From Hyphomicrobium_A sp963782555 (lineage in GTDB: Bacteria; Pseudomonadota; Alphaproteobacteria; Rhizobiales; Hyphomicrobiaceae), in the NCBI GenBank assembly GCA_963782555.1, contig CAWAKB010000005.1, positions 434,001 to 498,000 of the forward strand: a DNA stretch of 64,000 nucleotides, in the 5' to 3' direction. Numbering within the stretch: position 1 is the stretch's first letter; each line of letters begins with the position of its first letter. Shown piece by piece: positions 54,817-62,969 of this stretch. Made by a program: the position numbers and the translations under genes. The notes under the pieces are model-generated. The model did no database searches and was not told where the DNA came from. It was given only the letters and a program-made list of their open reading frames with translations.

Positions 54817-56331
54817 TCACAGGTCGTGCCCCGAGTAGGAGCAGTTGAAGGATTTGTTGCACAGCGGGAAGTCGGCGACGATGTTGCCTTCGATAACGGC
54901 CTCCAAGAGCGGCCACTGAAACCATGAGGGATCGCGGAAGTGCGCGCGGGCGATAGTGCCGTCGCCTGCAATGCGCACCCACACGAGTACGTCGCCGCGA
55001 AATCCTTCCGTCAGCGCCAGGCCCTCGCACGGCTGTGCTGGCGCCGCGGCGTCGATCTCGACGCGGACCGGTCCAGAGGGCAATCGCGCTATGATCTGCT
55101 CAATCAAGCTCAAGCTTTCCTCCACCTCGCGAATGCGGATCCACACGCGGGCATTGACGTCGCCTTCGCCGCGAACGGGAACGTCGAAATCCAGTTCGGC
55201 GTAAGGCGCGTATCCGGGACTGCGGCGGGCATCGAACGCGCGCCCCGAGGCGCGGCCGACGAAGCCGCCGGCGCCGTAGCGAACGGCCAGCTCGTTTTTC
55301 AGGATGCCGGTCGTGACCGTGCGATCCTGCAGCGACGCTGAGCGATCGTAGAGCTCGACGAGGGCGGGAAACGTGGCTCGTACGTGGTCGATCAATGTGC
55401 GCAGGGTGCGGGCGCCCCCGTCATCGAGATCCGCCGCCGTTCCGCCGGGCACGACGGCGTCCATCATCAGCCGATGGCCGAATGAGGCGTCGGCTGCGCG
55501 CAGGACGTGCTCGCGCAGCGCCCCGCAGTGCGCGAGCATCAGCGCGAAGGCTGCGTCATTGCAGATGGCGCCAATGTCGCCGAAGTGGTTGGCGATGCGC
55601 TCCAGCTCCGCCATCAGCGCCCGCAGCCAGACGGCACGGGCCGGCGGCGCACGCCCAAGCGCGGCCTCCACGGCCTGCGCGAATGCGATGGCGTAGGCGA
55701 CCGTGCTGTCCCCGGAGGTGCGCCCGGCAAGCTTGGCTGCGCGCGCGAGCGGCGCGCCTTTGAGCAGTCCCTCGATGCCTTTATGCACATAGCCGAGCCG
55801 CTCCTCCAGGCGAACGACGGTCTCGCCGTTGGCGTGGAAGCGGAAATGTCCCGGCTCGATGATGCCGGCGTGCACGGGGCCGACCGGAATCTGGTGCAGC
55901 GGCGCCCCCTCGGCCGGATAGAAGGCATAGGCGGCGCCGTCCGGCGCCACGGTCTCAGCCTCTGCGAGCGGGTGGCGGACGCCCCAGCGGTTGTGGTCGA
56001 GCCAGGGACGCAGATCGGGCGCTTCCTCCGGGACGAGCCCATAGAGATCGCGGATGGACCGCTCCAGGCGCAATGCCGGCGCGTGGCTCAAGCCTACGGA
56101 CGGGAAGCGGCCTGCGGGTGTGGCCAGGCTGACCACGGCAATCTCGGTGTCCTCGATAAGGCCCATGTGCACGGCCTCGCCGTCGCTCCACAGGCCGAGC
56201 AGCGTCGCCTCGCCGACGGCGAGCCCGGCGATGGCCTCGCGCCAGGTCTCCTCGCTGACGAGGGCGCGCGGCCATGGGCGATGGTTGGCTATGAGGCTCC
56301 CGCGCTCGATCAGTGCCGACAGGAAGGACAT
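54817..56331 (-). CDS. hydrogenase-4/Ehr-like large subunit (NuoC-NuoD fusion, HyfG family) without Ni-Fe ligands
   Basis: A 504-residue protein with a NuoC-like N-terminal domain (to about residue 130; SIRDLYGLVPEEAPDLR) and a 49-kDa/hydrogenase-large-subunit domain (HQIPVGPVHAGIIEPGHFRF, ERLGYVHKGIEGLL). Where a hydrogenase has the first CxxC, this has AGRTSGDST at about residues 202-210, with no cysteine. The C-terminus (FPLCNKSFNCSYSGHDL) has two cysteines but not the CxxC spacing. It therefore should not bind Ni-Fe and resembles energy-converting hydrogenase-related (Ehr) complexes. Its catalytic reaction is unknown. Confidence 0.88.
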   Translation of the reverse strand: MSFLSALIERGSLIANHRPWPRALVSEETWREAIAGLAVGEATLLGLWSDGEAVHMGLIEDTEIAVVSLATPAGRFPSVGLSHAPALRLERSIRDLYGLVPEEAPDLRPWLDHNRWGVRHPLAEAETVAPDGAAYAFYPAEGAPLHQIPVGPVHAGIIEPGHFRFHANGETVVRLEERLGYVHKGIEGLLKGAPLARAAKLAGRTSGDSTVAYAIAFAQAVEAALGRAPPARAVWLRALMAELERIANHFGDIGAICNDAAFALMLAHCGALREHVLRAADASFGHRLMMDAVVPGGTAADLDDGGARTLRTLIDHVRATFPALVELYDRSASLQDRTVTTGILKNELAVRYGAGGFVGRASGRAFDARRSPGYAPYAELDFDVPVRGEGDVNARVWIRIREVEESLSLIEQIIARLPSGPVRVEIDAAAPAQPCEGLALTEGFRGDVLVWVRIAGDGTIARAHFRDPSWFQWPLLEAVIEGNIVADFPLCNKSFNCSYSGHDL

Positions 56332-56342
56332 CGACTTGCTCC

Positions 56343-57803
56343 TCACCCCAAGAGCCGCGCAACGTTCTGAAACCACGCGACCAGCAGCGGCGGCAGGAAG
56401 ATGCCGGCGGCAAGCACCAGCACCATGTGCGCAAACATCGGCACGTAGGAGGCCTTGACGCGGTCCGTGCCGGGAGAGGGACTGCCAAACGCCATCTGGC
56501 TCACGCGCAGGAACAAGGCCCCCAAGGCGACCAGGAGGCCGAGCACCACGGCGACGGCAAGCAGCGGCGCGCGCGCGAACGTCGAGCTGACGAGCAGGAA
56601 CTCGCTCATGAAGGTGCCGAGCGGCGGCAGACCGGCGATGGCGACCACGCCGAGCACGAGACCCCAGCCGAGCAGCGGATGGCTCTCGGTCAGACCGCTG
56701 ATGTCGGACAGGCGCTGCGTCCGTTTCACCTGAGCGACGTGGCCGACGGCGAAGAAGATCGCCGACTTGGTCAGGCTGTGCATGGTCATGTGCAAGAGGC
56801 CGGCGAAGTTGGCGAGCGGACCGCCCATGCCGAACGCGAAGGTGATGATGCCCATGTGCTCGATCGAGGAGTAGGCAAAGAAGCGTTTTATGTCGCGCCG
56901 GCGGTAGAGCATGAAGCTGGCGAAGATGAGCGATATCAGACCGAGCGTCACCATGAGCGGGCCCGGCGCGACCGCTTGAGGGTTTGCCGCAAGCAGGATC
57001 TTGAAACGCAAGACCGCATAGAGCGCGACGTTGAGCAAGAGGCCCGAAAGGATCGCCGAGATCGGCGTCGGGCCCTCGGCGTGGGCATCGGGCAGCCAGG
57101 CGTGCAGCGGCGCGAGCCCCACCTTGGTGCCGTAGCCGAGCATCAGAAAGATGAAGGCGACGTTGAGAAGATCGGGACTGAAATTGTGCGCCTGCGCGAC
57201 GAGCGTCGTCCACACCATGGCGTCTTGCCCCTCGCCGATCACCGGCTGTGCCGCCATGTAGACGAGAATGGTGCCGAAGAGCGCCATCGCGATGCCGACG
57301 CTGCCGAGGATGAAATATTTCCACGCCGCCTCGAGCGCCGCATGCGTGCGGTAGATGCCGACCATCATGATCGTGGTGAGGGTGGCGAGCTCGATTGCCA
57401 CCCACATCAGGCCGATGTTGTTGGCGAGCAGCGCCAGATTCATGGCGAACATCAGCACCTGATACATGGCGTGATAGAAGCGCAAATTCCCCAGCGTCAG
57501 CTTGCCGATGTCGACCTCGTGGGCGATGTAGCTGGCGCTGAACACCGCCGTCGTGAAGCCGACGAAGGTGCCGAGCACAACAAAGACGGTGTTGAGGTCG
57601 TCGACGAGAAGGTACTCGCCAGGCGCCGGCCGCACGCCGAGCAGCGCCAGCGCGGCAAGAAAGGTCAGCCCTGTTGCCACCACGTTGAGACGCGCGCTGA
57701 GGCGATAGCCGGGCAGCACGGCCAAGAGCAGCGCGGAGACGGCCGGTATCACGAGGATTGCCGCCACGGGGTCGAAGGGGAGGTCGGCGATTGTAATGCT
57801 CAT
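56343..57803 (-). CDS. proton-translocating antiporter-like subunit (HyfF/NuoN-like)
   Basis: A 486-residue polytopic membrane protein of the Proton_antipo_M family with about 14 spans. The MWVAIELATLTTIMMV motif contains the conserved Glu, KVGLAPLHAWLPDAHAEGPTPISAILSG the conserved Lys, and HSLTKSAIFFAVGH the distal site. It ends 11 bases before the large-subunit gene and overlaps hyfE by four bases. Confidence 0.88.
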   Translation of the reverse strand: MSITIADLPFDPVAAILVIPAVSALLLAVLPGYRLSARLNVVATGLTFLAALALLGVRPAPGEYLLVDDLNTVFVVLGTFVGFTTAVFSASYIAHEVDIGKLTLGNLRFYHAMYQVLMFAMNLALLANNIGLMWVAIELATLTTIMMVGIYRTHAALEAAWKYFILGSVGIAMALFGTILVYMAAQPVIGEGQDAMVWTTLVAQAHNFSPDLLNVAFIFLMLGYGTKVGLAPLHAWLPDAHAEGPTPISAILSGLLLNVALYAVLRFKILLAANPQAVAPGPLMVTLGLISLIFASFMLYRRRDIKRFFAYSSIEHMGIITFAFGMGGPLANFAGLLHMTMHSLTKSAIFFAVGHVAQVKRTQRLSDISGLTESHPLLGWGLVLGVVAIAGLPPLGTFMSEFLLVSSTFARAPLLAVAVVLGLLVALGALFLRVSQMAFGSPSPGTDRVKASYVPMFAHMVLVLAAGIFLPPLLVAWFQNVARLLG

Positions 57804-58462
57804 TGCCGCTCGCCCCGGAATTCCTGCATGGCCTCGACGTCGACGGCGTCGAAACGCTCGCGGATGCGGAACAGGAACACGCCGATCACGATAAAGGCGA
57901 CGAGCACGGAGAAGGCGACGCTGATCTCGACCACGAACGGCATGCCCTTGGCGCCGGCGGCGGCGAGGATGAGGCCGTTCTCGATCGACATGAAGCCGAT
58001 GACCTGACTGACGGCATTGCGGCGCGTCACCATCATCAACAGCCCGAGCAGCACCACCGAAAGGGCAAAGGCGAGATCCTCGCGCGCCAGCGGATTGGCG
58101 CCGGCCGTGGCGTGCAGCATGACGACCATCGACAACGCAACGAGGCCCATTCCGAGCAGCATGGTGGGGCCGATGCCCCCCACCGTCTCGATCGTGCGGT
58201 GGATCCCGAGCCGCACCACCATCCGGTTGAGCGCGACGGGGATGATGATCGCCTTGAGCACCAGCGCGATGCCGGCCGTGATGTAGAGGTGAGGGGCGTC
58301 TTGAATGTGGGCCTGCCAGGCCACCGAGAGCGACAGCACGAAGGCGTGAAGCGCGAAGACCTTGATCAACCCCAGCATGCGGTCCTGGTAGAGGAGCATG
58401 AAGCTCACGAGCACCATGAGGCCCGCGAGAAGGTGAGCGACTTCGAAGGCGAACGGCTGCAT
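57800..58462 (-). CDS. hydrogenase-4 component E-like membrane subunit (HyfE)
   Basis: A 220-residue membrane protein with about seven spans and a NuoK-like C-terminal part (VIGFMSIENGLILAA). It resembles HyfE. The start is ATG 58462, overlapping the HyfC-like stop. A cytoplasmic tail rich in charged residues ends ERQ. Confidence 0.85.
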   Translation of the reverse strand: MQPFAFEVAHLLAGLMVLVSFMLLYQDRMLGLIKVFALHAFVLSLSVAWQAHIQDAPHLYITAGIALVLKAIIIPVALNRMVVRLGIHRTIETVGGIGPTMLLGMGLVALSMVVMLHATAGANPLAREDLAFALSVVLLGLLMMVTRRNAVSQVIGFMSIENGLILAAAGAKGMPFVVEISVAFSVLVAFIVIGVFLFRIRERFDAVDVEAMQEFRGERQ

Positions 58463-59415
58463 CAAAAGCTCCGAGAGACGAAGAGCAGCAAAGTTCCGAG
58501 CAGGCCCAACATGAGGGCGGCGCCGAGGAACTCCGGCACGCGGAAGACGCGCATTTTGGCGATCGAGGTCTCGAACACGACGAGTAGGAAGCCGCCTCCT
58601 AAGAGCTTGCCGAGGTAGGTGACGGCGCCGATGGCGTAGGCGGCCGGCCCGTCACCACTCTCGGCAAGTCCCCACGGTGCGAAGATGCAGGCGATGAGCG
58701 AGATATAGACCAGCAGCTTGAGGGCGGCGGCGAGCTCGATCAGGGCGAGATGGCGGCCCGAATACTCGAGCACCATCGCTTCGTGCACCATGGTGAGCTC
58801 CAAGTGGGTTGCCGGGTTGTCGACGGGGATGCGGGCATTCTCCGCGATTGCCACGATGATGAGGGCGACGAGCGCCAGACCCAGCGACACCCGCAGGCCG
58901 CTATGGGACAGCATGAAGCCGGCAATGGCGGAGAGCTGCGTGGAGCCGGCGACCAGCGCCACCGTGAAGACGATCATGATCATCGCCGGCTCGGCGAGCG
59001 AGGCAAACAGCATCTCGCGGCTCGATCCCAGACCGCCGAAACTGGTGCCGACATCCATGCCGGCGAGCGCCAGGAAGAAGCGCGCCAGGCCGAGCAGCGC
59101 CGTGATGGCGATGAGGTCGGCGGACCAGCTGAAGTAGAGGCCCGTCGCGAAGGTGGGAATGAGCGCGGCCGCGACCCACGTTGCGGCGAATATGAGGTAG
59201 GGGGCGCAGCGGAACAGCCAGGAGGCGTTCTCGGCGAGCACGGCCTCCTTGCGCAGGAGGCGCTTGAGGTCGCGGTAATGCTGCACGACGGGCGGGCCCT
59301 GGCGGTTGAGGAGCCGCGCCTTGACCTTGCGCGTGAACCCCAAGAGCAGCGGGGCGAGAGCGAGGACGAGCAGCATCTGGACGCCCTGCACGGCGAGATC
59401 GTGGACTACGGCCAT
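58462..59415 (-). CDS. hydrogenase-4/complex I-like membrane anchor (HyfC/NuoH family)
   Basis: A 317-residue NuoH-family protein with about eight spans. KARLLNRQGPPVVQHYRDLKRLLRKE and NARIPVDNPATHLELTMVHEAMVLEYSG are diagnostic, carrying the charged residues of the quinone-facing region. The true start is ATG 59415, ten bases inside the end of the HyfB-like gene; a longer open frame upstream is a shadow of that gene. Confidence 0.88.
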   Translation of the reverse strand: MAVVHDLAVQGVQMLLVLALAPLLLGFTRKVKARLLNRQGPPVVQHYRDLKRLLRKEAVLAENASWLFRCAPYLIFAATWVAAALIPTFATGLYFSWSADLIAITALLGLARFFLALAGMDVGTSFGGLGSSREMLFASLAEPAMIMIVFTVALVAGSTQLSAIAGFMLSHSGLRVSLGLALVALIIVAIAENARIPVDNPATHLELTMVHEAMVLEYSGRHLALIELAAALKLLVYISLIACIFAPWGLAESGDGPAAYAIGAVTYLGKLLGGGFLLVVFETSIAKMRVFRVPEFLGAALMLGLLGTLLLFVSRSF

Positions 59416-61418
59416 ATCGCCACCACCAGGAGCAGCACCACGAGAGCCGCGAACACGAAGCTCAGGTAGCGGCGGACGGTCAGAAACTGCAGATAGTTGA
59501 GCTTGTCGGCGGCGAGCCCTACGCCGCTGCCGATCGGGAGATAAATCACGTCCCACACCAGATCGCGCAGCGTGACCTGCAACCGCGCCGGGCTCGGATC
59601 TCCCGGCGGCGGCATCGTCACCGTCTCGCGCGCGCGGAAGACGACGTCTCCAAAGACGCGGCGGAACGGCTGGGCAAAGCTGCTGGCGGTATATTGCGTG
59701 GCGGGGCTCAAGTCCGGATAGCCGCAATCCCAGGGCGGCGCGCGCCGCAGCGCGCCCGTTGCCACCCTATGGATGACGTAGGCCGTCAGCGAGGCCGAGC
59801 CGGCGATGAAGATGAACACGAGAAGGCCGTTATAGGAGCTGCGGCCTTCGGCAATCGGCACGATCGACAGCCATGGCAGGCTGCTCTGGACGGGCATGTG
59901 AGCGCCGACCACGACCGTCACGGCGGGCGACAGGGCGTCGATGAAGAGGCCCGGCAAAATGCCCGCGATGAGACACAGGGCCGCCAGGGTGAACATTGCC
60001 GTAAGCGACCAGCGGTCGGTCTCATGGGCACGTTCGGCTGCTAGCGAGCGGGGTCGGCCGAGGAAGCTGACGCCGAAGGCCTTCACAAAGCACGTGGCGG
60101 CGAGCGCGGCGGAAAGCGCGAGCAGCGCCCCAACGGCCGGCACGGCGAACTTGAGACCCCATTGGGGCAGGTCCGGGCTCATCAGGATGGCCTGGAAGGT
60201 CAGCCACTCGGAGACGAAGCCGTTGAGGGGAGGGAGCGCGGAGATCGCGACGCAGCCGATGAGAACGACGAAGGCCGTCTGCGGCATGCGATGAATGAGG
60301 CCGCCGAGGTGCTCCATGTCGCGCTCGCCCGTCGCGGTGAGCACGGCGCCGGATCCAAAGAACAACAGGCTCTTGAAGACGCTGTGATTAAAGACGTGAA
60401 ACAACGCTGCGGTCAGCGCCAGCGCCGCAGCCCAGCTCATATCGTTGGCTTGGAAGGCGAGCGCGAGGCCGAGCCCGATGAAGATGATGCCGATGTTCTC
60501 CACGGTGTGATAGGCGAGCAAGCGCTTCAGGTCGTGCTGCATCAGGGCATAGAGCACGCCGAGCACGGCGGTGATGCCGCCGAGCACGAGCACAAGCATG
60601 CCCCACCACCATTGCGGACCTCCGAGCAGGTCGAAGACGATACGGATGAAGCCGTAGACGGCGACCTTCGTCATGACGCCGCTCAGGAGCGCGGAGGCGT
60701 GGCTCGGTGCGGCGGGGTGGGCGAGCGGCAGCCAGGCATGCAAGGGGACGACGCCGGCCTTCGACCCGGCGCCGAGCAGGGCGAGCGCGAGCACGAGGCC
60801 GGGCAGCCAGTTAGCATGAGCCGCCCCGCGCATGTCTGTGAACGTGTAGGCGCCAGTCGAGCCGGCGAGCAGCCCGAAGGCGAGGAGCAGGGCGAGCGTG
60901 CCGAAGCTCGCCATCACGATGTAGACATAGCCCGCATGCCTGTTGTCGCGGTCGTGATGATGGGCCATCACCAGCGCCCACGACGTGAGCGACATCAGCT
61001 CCCAGGAGAACAGGAACGTGTAGGCGTCCGCCGCGAGGACGACGAGGTTCATGCTCGCCAGGAACGCGGCGTAGAAGGGCAAGACCCGGCCTGGCGCCTC
61101 CTCGTGCTGGCCGAAGCCGATGGCGAAGAGACTGGCGGCGGCGCCGCCGAGATTGACCACCACCAGGAAGAACGCCGCGAGACCGTCAATCGCGAAGTGC
61201 GCGCCGATCCACGGCAATCCGACGGGCAGCACGAGCGTTTCGGGTGCGCCGCCGCCGAAAAGGAGCGTGTCGCAAGCGATGGCTAGGATAGCGAGCGATA
61301 CAAGCAGGCATGACGAATAGATCAAACGGGAGCCGCTGGAGAGCCGCGGGGCGGCAATTCCCAAAACGGCTACGGCCAGCAGTGCCGCCACGCCCCACAA
61401 TGCCCCCGCAGCCCCCAT
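59406..61418 (-). CDS. hydrogenase-4 component B-like antiporter subunit (HyfB/NuoL-like)
   Basis: A 670-residue membrane protein with about 16 spans. FSWELMSLTSWALVM holds the key Glu, GSKAGVVPLHAWLPLAHPAAPSHASALLSGVMTK the key Lys and HVFNHSVFKSLLFFGSG the distal residue. It is the first gene of the six-gene unit; the promoter should lie in 61419-61504. Together with the HyfF-like subunit it would give two antiporter modules, so the complex probably pumps ions. Confidence 0.88.
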   Translation of the reverse strand: MGAAGALWGVAALLAVAVLGIAAPRLSSGSRLIYSSCLLVSLAILAIACDTLLFGGGAPETLVLPVGLPWIGAHFAIDGLAAFFLVVVNLGGAAASLFAIGFGQHEEAPGRVLPFYAAFLASMNLVVLAADAYTFLFSWELMSLTSWALVMAHHHDRDNRHAGYVYIVMASFGTLALLLAFGLLAGSTGAYTFTDMRGAAHANWLPGLVLALALLGAGSKAGVVPLHAWLPLAHPAAPSHASALLSGVMTKVAVYGFIRIVFDLLGGPQWWWGMLVLVLGGITAVLGVLYALMQHDLKRLLAYHTVENIGIIFIGLGLALAFQANDMSWAAALALTAALFHVFNHSVFKSLLFFGSGAVLTATGERDMEHLGGLIHRMPQTAFVVLIGCVAISALPPLNGFVSEWLTFQAILMSPDLPQWGLKFAVPAVGALLALSAALAATCFVKAFGVSFLGRPRSLAAERAHETDRWSLTAMFTLAALCLIAGILPGLFIDALSPAVTVVVGAHMPVQSSLPWLSIVPIAEGRSSYNGLLVFIFIAGSASLTAYVIHRVATGALRRAPPWDCGYPDLSPATQYTASSFAQPFRRVFGDVVFRARETVTMPPPGDPSPARLQVTLRDLVWDVIYLPIGSGVGLAADKLNYLQFLTVRRYLSFVFAALVVLLLVVAIWP

Positions 61419-61504
61419 CTCCCGTTACCTCTGCGATAGGATCGACGGGTGCAAGCTGCATCGAAACAGTCGAGACATGCGTGCCCTACCCCTCACACTC
61501 TGGC

Positions 61505-61750
61505 TCACGTCTTCAGGCGTACGCCGCGGCCGCCCGACAGACTTGCGCCCCCTTCGGCGATCAACTCGACGCCAGCCGCGCCCAAGGCGGAGATGAGCTT
61601 CGTCAAAGAATCGACGTTGCCCCGGATGACGCCGTCGCTGGCCTCCATTCGTTGAATGGTCGGCAGTGACAATCCGGCAAGCTCGGCCAGCTTGCGCTGA
61701 TCGATCCCGAGCAATGCTCGTGCACCTCGCAGCTGGGCGGACGTTATCAT
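61505..61750 (-). CDS. XRE-family helix-turn-helix regulator, small
   Basis: An 81-residue protein consisting almost only of a helix-turn-helix domain (LRGARALLGIDQRKLAELAGLSLPTIQRMEASDG) and a short tail (AGVELIAEGG). This type is common in Hyphomicrobiales. It is on the same strand upstream of the Hyf-like unit and could regulate it, which is inference from position. Confidence 0.8.
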   Translation of the reverse strand: MITSAQLRGARALLGIDQRKLAELAGLSLPTIQRMEASDGVIRGNVDSLTKLISALGAAGVELIAEGGASLSGGRGVRLKT

Positions 61751-62117
61751 GCGCCACGCATCAATACTTAGCTACAAAACATCATATTTCACAGCTGAGG
61801 CAAATGTCACGCCAGGACGGCGAGGAGAACGGCCGATCTCGCGGATCCATCCTCTGACAGAGGGCTCAACAGCGTGCACCGGCGCGCTCGCGCACACTGG
61901 CACCTGCCGTTTGGCGGCTTGCACGTCGTCGCACCGATGGTGGCAGTCTCCTTTCTGCATTGCGACGGCTCAGGTTGAAGGCAATCCTTGCGCTGGCGGG
62001 AACCACACTTGCGTTTCGGTCGTTGAACACCGTCGTCATACGGCGTCGCGAGCGGGCCACGCTATCGTCGAAGAGTTGGCGCAGGAACGGAGGCGTTGAT
62101 ATGGAGGAGTAATCAAT
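61751..62117. other. gene-free stretch before the secreted Ser/Gly-rich gene
   Basis: About 370 bases with no convincing gene. Open frames here lack ribosome sites and family motifs. GGAGGAG lies at 62103-62109, just before the next ATG. Confidence 0.4.
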
Positions 62118-62891
62118 ATGCCTAGACAACTCATTCTCTATAGCGCCGCCGCTCTTTTACTCATCGCAGTGACGCCCGTGTCGGCGCAATCCTACGGACG
62201 TGGGTACTCCAGCGGACACGGGTACTCCAGCAGATCCACGGGGACGCGGGGATCATCCCGGAGCGGCAGCTATAGGGCTCCGACGGCTACGCACCCGCGC
62301 TCGTACCATAGCCCGTCAGCCAGCGCTTCAACGCACGAAACGAAAGGCGCCCCGCTTGTCGGCAAGTCAGATCCGCATTTGCGGCATCAGCGCCGCATCG
62401 TGACGGCAGCCCCGGGAGGGACGCCGGGCGGCAGCAGTAGCGGGGGCCCGTCGACCTCGCCCGGAGGGGTGACGACAGGGACGGGGGGGACGCCTCAGGT
62501 ATCCGACAACACGCCGTCCGGTACGTCGAATTCGCGGGGCTCGTCTTCTACGACGGGCCGGTTTGGCAATCGGTCAAGCTCAGGCAGCACGACCACGGCC
62601 GCCAATAAGACGACCCTGCGTGCCACCTCCATCGAACCGCGGTCGGCGGACGGCTCCCAGGCCCAAGACGCGAACGGGCTATTGCTGTCGAACGACACCA
62701 CGAACGGTGCCCTCCCCGACAGCAACACAGGCGAGCAGGTTGAGGCAGGGACGCGCGGCGGCAAGTCACGCACGGGAGCGACCGGATATAACATGCCGAC
62801 CTGCATGGCCGCCTGGGATCCCCAGACCCACATTGGTCGGGTGAGGTGGCGCGAGATCTGCGCGCGTACGCTGGTGAGCCCGCACATCTAA
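62118..62891 (+). CDS. secreted Ser/Gly/Thr-rich protein of unknown function
   Basis: A 257-residue protein with a signal peptide ending VSAQ. Residues 24-165 are low-complexity: a Tyr/Ser/Gly-rich part (YGRGYSSGHGYSS, with an imperfect 15-base DNA repeat) then Gly/Ser/Thr stretches. The last 35 residues look folded, with CMAAWDPQTHIGRVRWREIC, a cysteine-flanked motif seen at the end of other rhizobial exported proteins. GGAGGAG precedes the ATG. Probably a cell-envelope or surface protein. Confidence 0.65.
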   Translation: MPRQLILYSAAALLLIAVTPVSAQSYGRGYSSGHGYSSRSTGTRGSSRSGSYRAPTATHPRSYHSPSASASTHETKGAPLVGKSDPHLRHQRRIVTAAPGGTPGGSSSGGPSTSPGGVTTGTGGTPQVSDNTPSGTSNSRGSSSTTGRFGNRSSSGSTTTAANKTTLRATSIEPRSADGSQAQDANGLLLSNDTTNGALPDSNTGEQVEAGTRGGKSRTGATGYNMPTCMAAWDPQTHIGRVRWREICARTLVSPHI

Positions 62892-62919
62892 GGACGTCTG
62901 CGCCAGCGCGCGAGACGAT

Positions 62920-62952
62920 GCGGCCGGCAATCCGCGAGAATTTGCCGGCCGC
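62920..62952. terminator. bidirectional terminator hairpin
   Basis: A perfect 11-bp stem (GCGGCCGGCAA / TTGCCGGCCGC) with an 11-base loop between two converging genes. Confidence 0.65.
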
Positions 62953-62969
62953 CGTGCTATCGGAATCGC

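Noticed and set aside
54817..56331. Active group 4 [NiFe]-hydrogenase
   Set aside because: The large subunit has no CxxC motifs at either metal-binding site, so hydrogenase activity is not expected.
56313..58007. 564-residue plus-strand open frame
   Set aside because: Antisense to the Hyf-like membrane genes, whose membrane spans and motifs are clear.
62197..62240. Short tandem repeat as a CRISPR array
   Set aside because: The imperfect GGGTACTCCAGCGGA-type repeat is inside a Gly/Ser/Tyr-rich coding sequence, without spacers. No CRISPR array was seen anywhere in the window.
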